A stretch of 64,000 nt of DNA, taken from UBA7359 sp041689615. Its GTDB lineage: Bacteria; Pseudomonadota; Gammaproteobacteria; Eutrophobiales; Eutrophobiaceae. Shown one piece after another: positions 63,490-64,000 of this stretch. The translations under genes were made by a program, and so were the position numbers. The DNA is taken from NCBI GenBank assembly GCA_041689615.1, contig JBDNFW010000014.1:65974-129973 (forward strand). The letters run 5' to 3'. Every line of letters begins with the position of its first letter. Position 1 is the first letter of the stretch. The notes beneath the pieces were generated by a model. The model had not been told where the DNA came from. It worked only from the letters and a program-made list of their open reading frames with translations, and did not search any database.

Positions 63490-63520
63490 GATTGGGGCTA
63501 ACCAATCCTGTTCTTTAACA
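63490..63520 (+). promoter_or_regulatory. rrn leader antitermination site (boxB and boxA)
   Basis: A hairpin GATTGG/CCAATC (63490-63507) acts as boxB and is followed by TGTTCTTTAACA (63509-63520), one base from the boxA consensus TGCTCTTTAACA bound by NusB-S10. The leader then runs to the 16S start. Confidence 0.85.
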
Positions 63521-63675
63521 ATTTCTGATCAAGTAATTTGTGTGGGCGCTTACGTAGACGGCTTAAATCACCAAGAAACATCGGTGAAAGCTTAGTTGAA
63601 GTAGTGTTTACATTGCATTAATTATTATAGTAATCATCGAGCCAAGATTTGCTGCCATAAGCAGCTAACATGATT

Positions 63676-64000
<325 letters not shown>

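Overview
The window is an AT-rich stretch of a gammaproteobacterial chromosome. It ends inside the 5' part of a 16S rRNA gene. Several blocks have the gene order common in gammaproteobacteria: glyQ-glyS-gmhB-plsC; mnmG-rsmG-parA-parB followed by atpIBEFHAGDC-glmU (normally close to the replication origin); thiD-thiE-hemL; and argC-DUF6776-bactofilin-erpA-anmK-M23 peptidase-tyrS-rrn. The sequence alone does not fix the genus.

1-10.7 kb is the most distinctive region and looks like a C1/alcohol oxidation locus. It holds the end of a Fis-type (NtrC-like) response regulator, an overlapping Cache-HAMP histidine kinase, folD, a fused NuoE/NuoF-type formate dehydrogenase beta subunit, an OFA-family MFS transporter, a PQQ alcohol dehydrogenase carrying the Asp-x-Asp signature of lanthanide-dependent enzymes, a diheme cytochrome c and a secreted ankyrin protein. 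Two sites with sigma-54 spacing (GG-N10-GC) lie before folD and before the transporter, as expected if the adjacent NtrC-type regulator controls the locus. A cytochrome cL-like lipoprotein that could accept electrons from the dehydrogenase lies apart, at 30.9 kb.

10.7-31.5 kb holds two small membrane proteins, a 1402-residue hybrid sensor kinase, the glyQS-gmhB-plsC block, an unknown helical protein, a free-standing HPt protein with a REC-PAS-GGDEF-EAL protein, a Gld-like ABC exporter with a DUF4340 partner, a beta-hydroxyacid dehydrogenase, an M20 peptidase and the two lipoproteins.

31.5-31.84 kb is a gene graveyard: the 3' ends of two divergent genes (a REC-domain protein and an outer-membrane barrel) abut where both 5' ends have been lost. 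32-48.3 kb is housekeeping: gamma-carbonic anhydrase, mnmG, rsmG, parAB, the ATP synthase operon, glmU, a nitrilase, rraA and a glycine-zipper protein. A 181-bp element with perfect 45-bp inverted repeats sits between rsmG and parA, and a short palindromic repeat sits inside the atp operon.

48.4-55.4 kb holds envelope proteins, a frameshifted FkbM methyltransferase, a DUF3012 lipoprotein, hemL/thiE/thiD, rubredoxin, hemJ, a TlpA-like thioredoxin and a DUF4126 protein. The 55.4-55.9 kb gap holds a likely small RNA (promoter, hairpin, A/U-rich linker, strong terminator) and a cluster of palindromic repeats. The window closes with argC to tyrS, a membrane-anchored ankyrin protein, and an rrn promoter/leader with boxB, boxA and the start of 16S rRNA.
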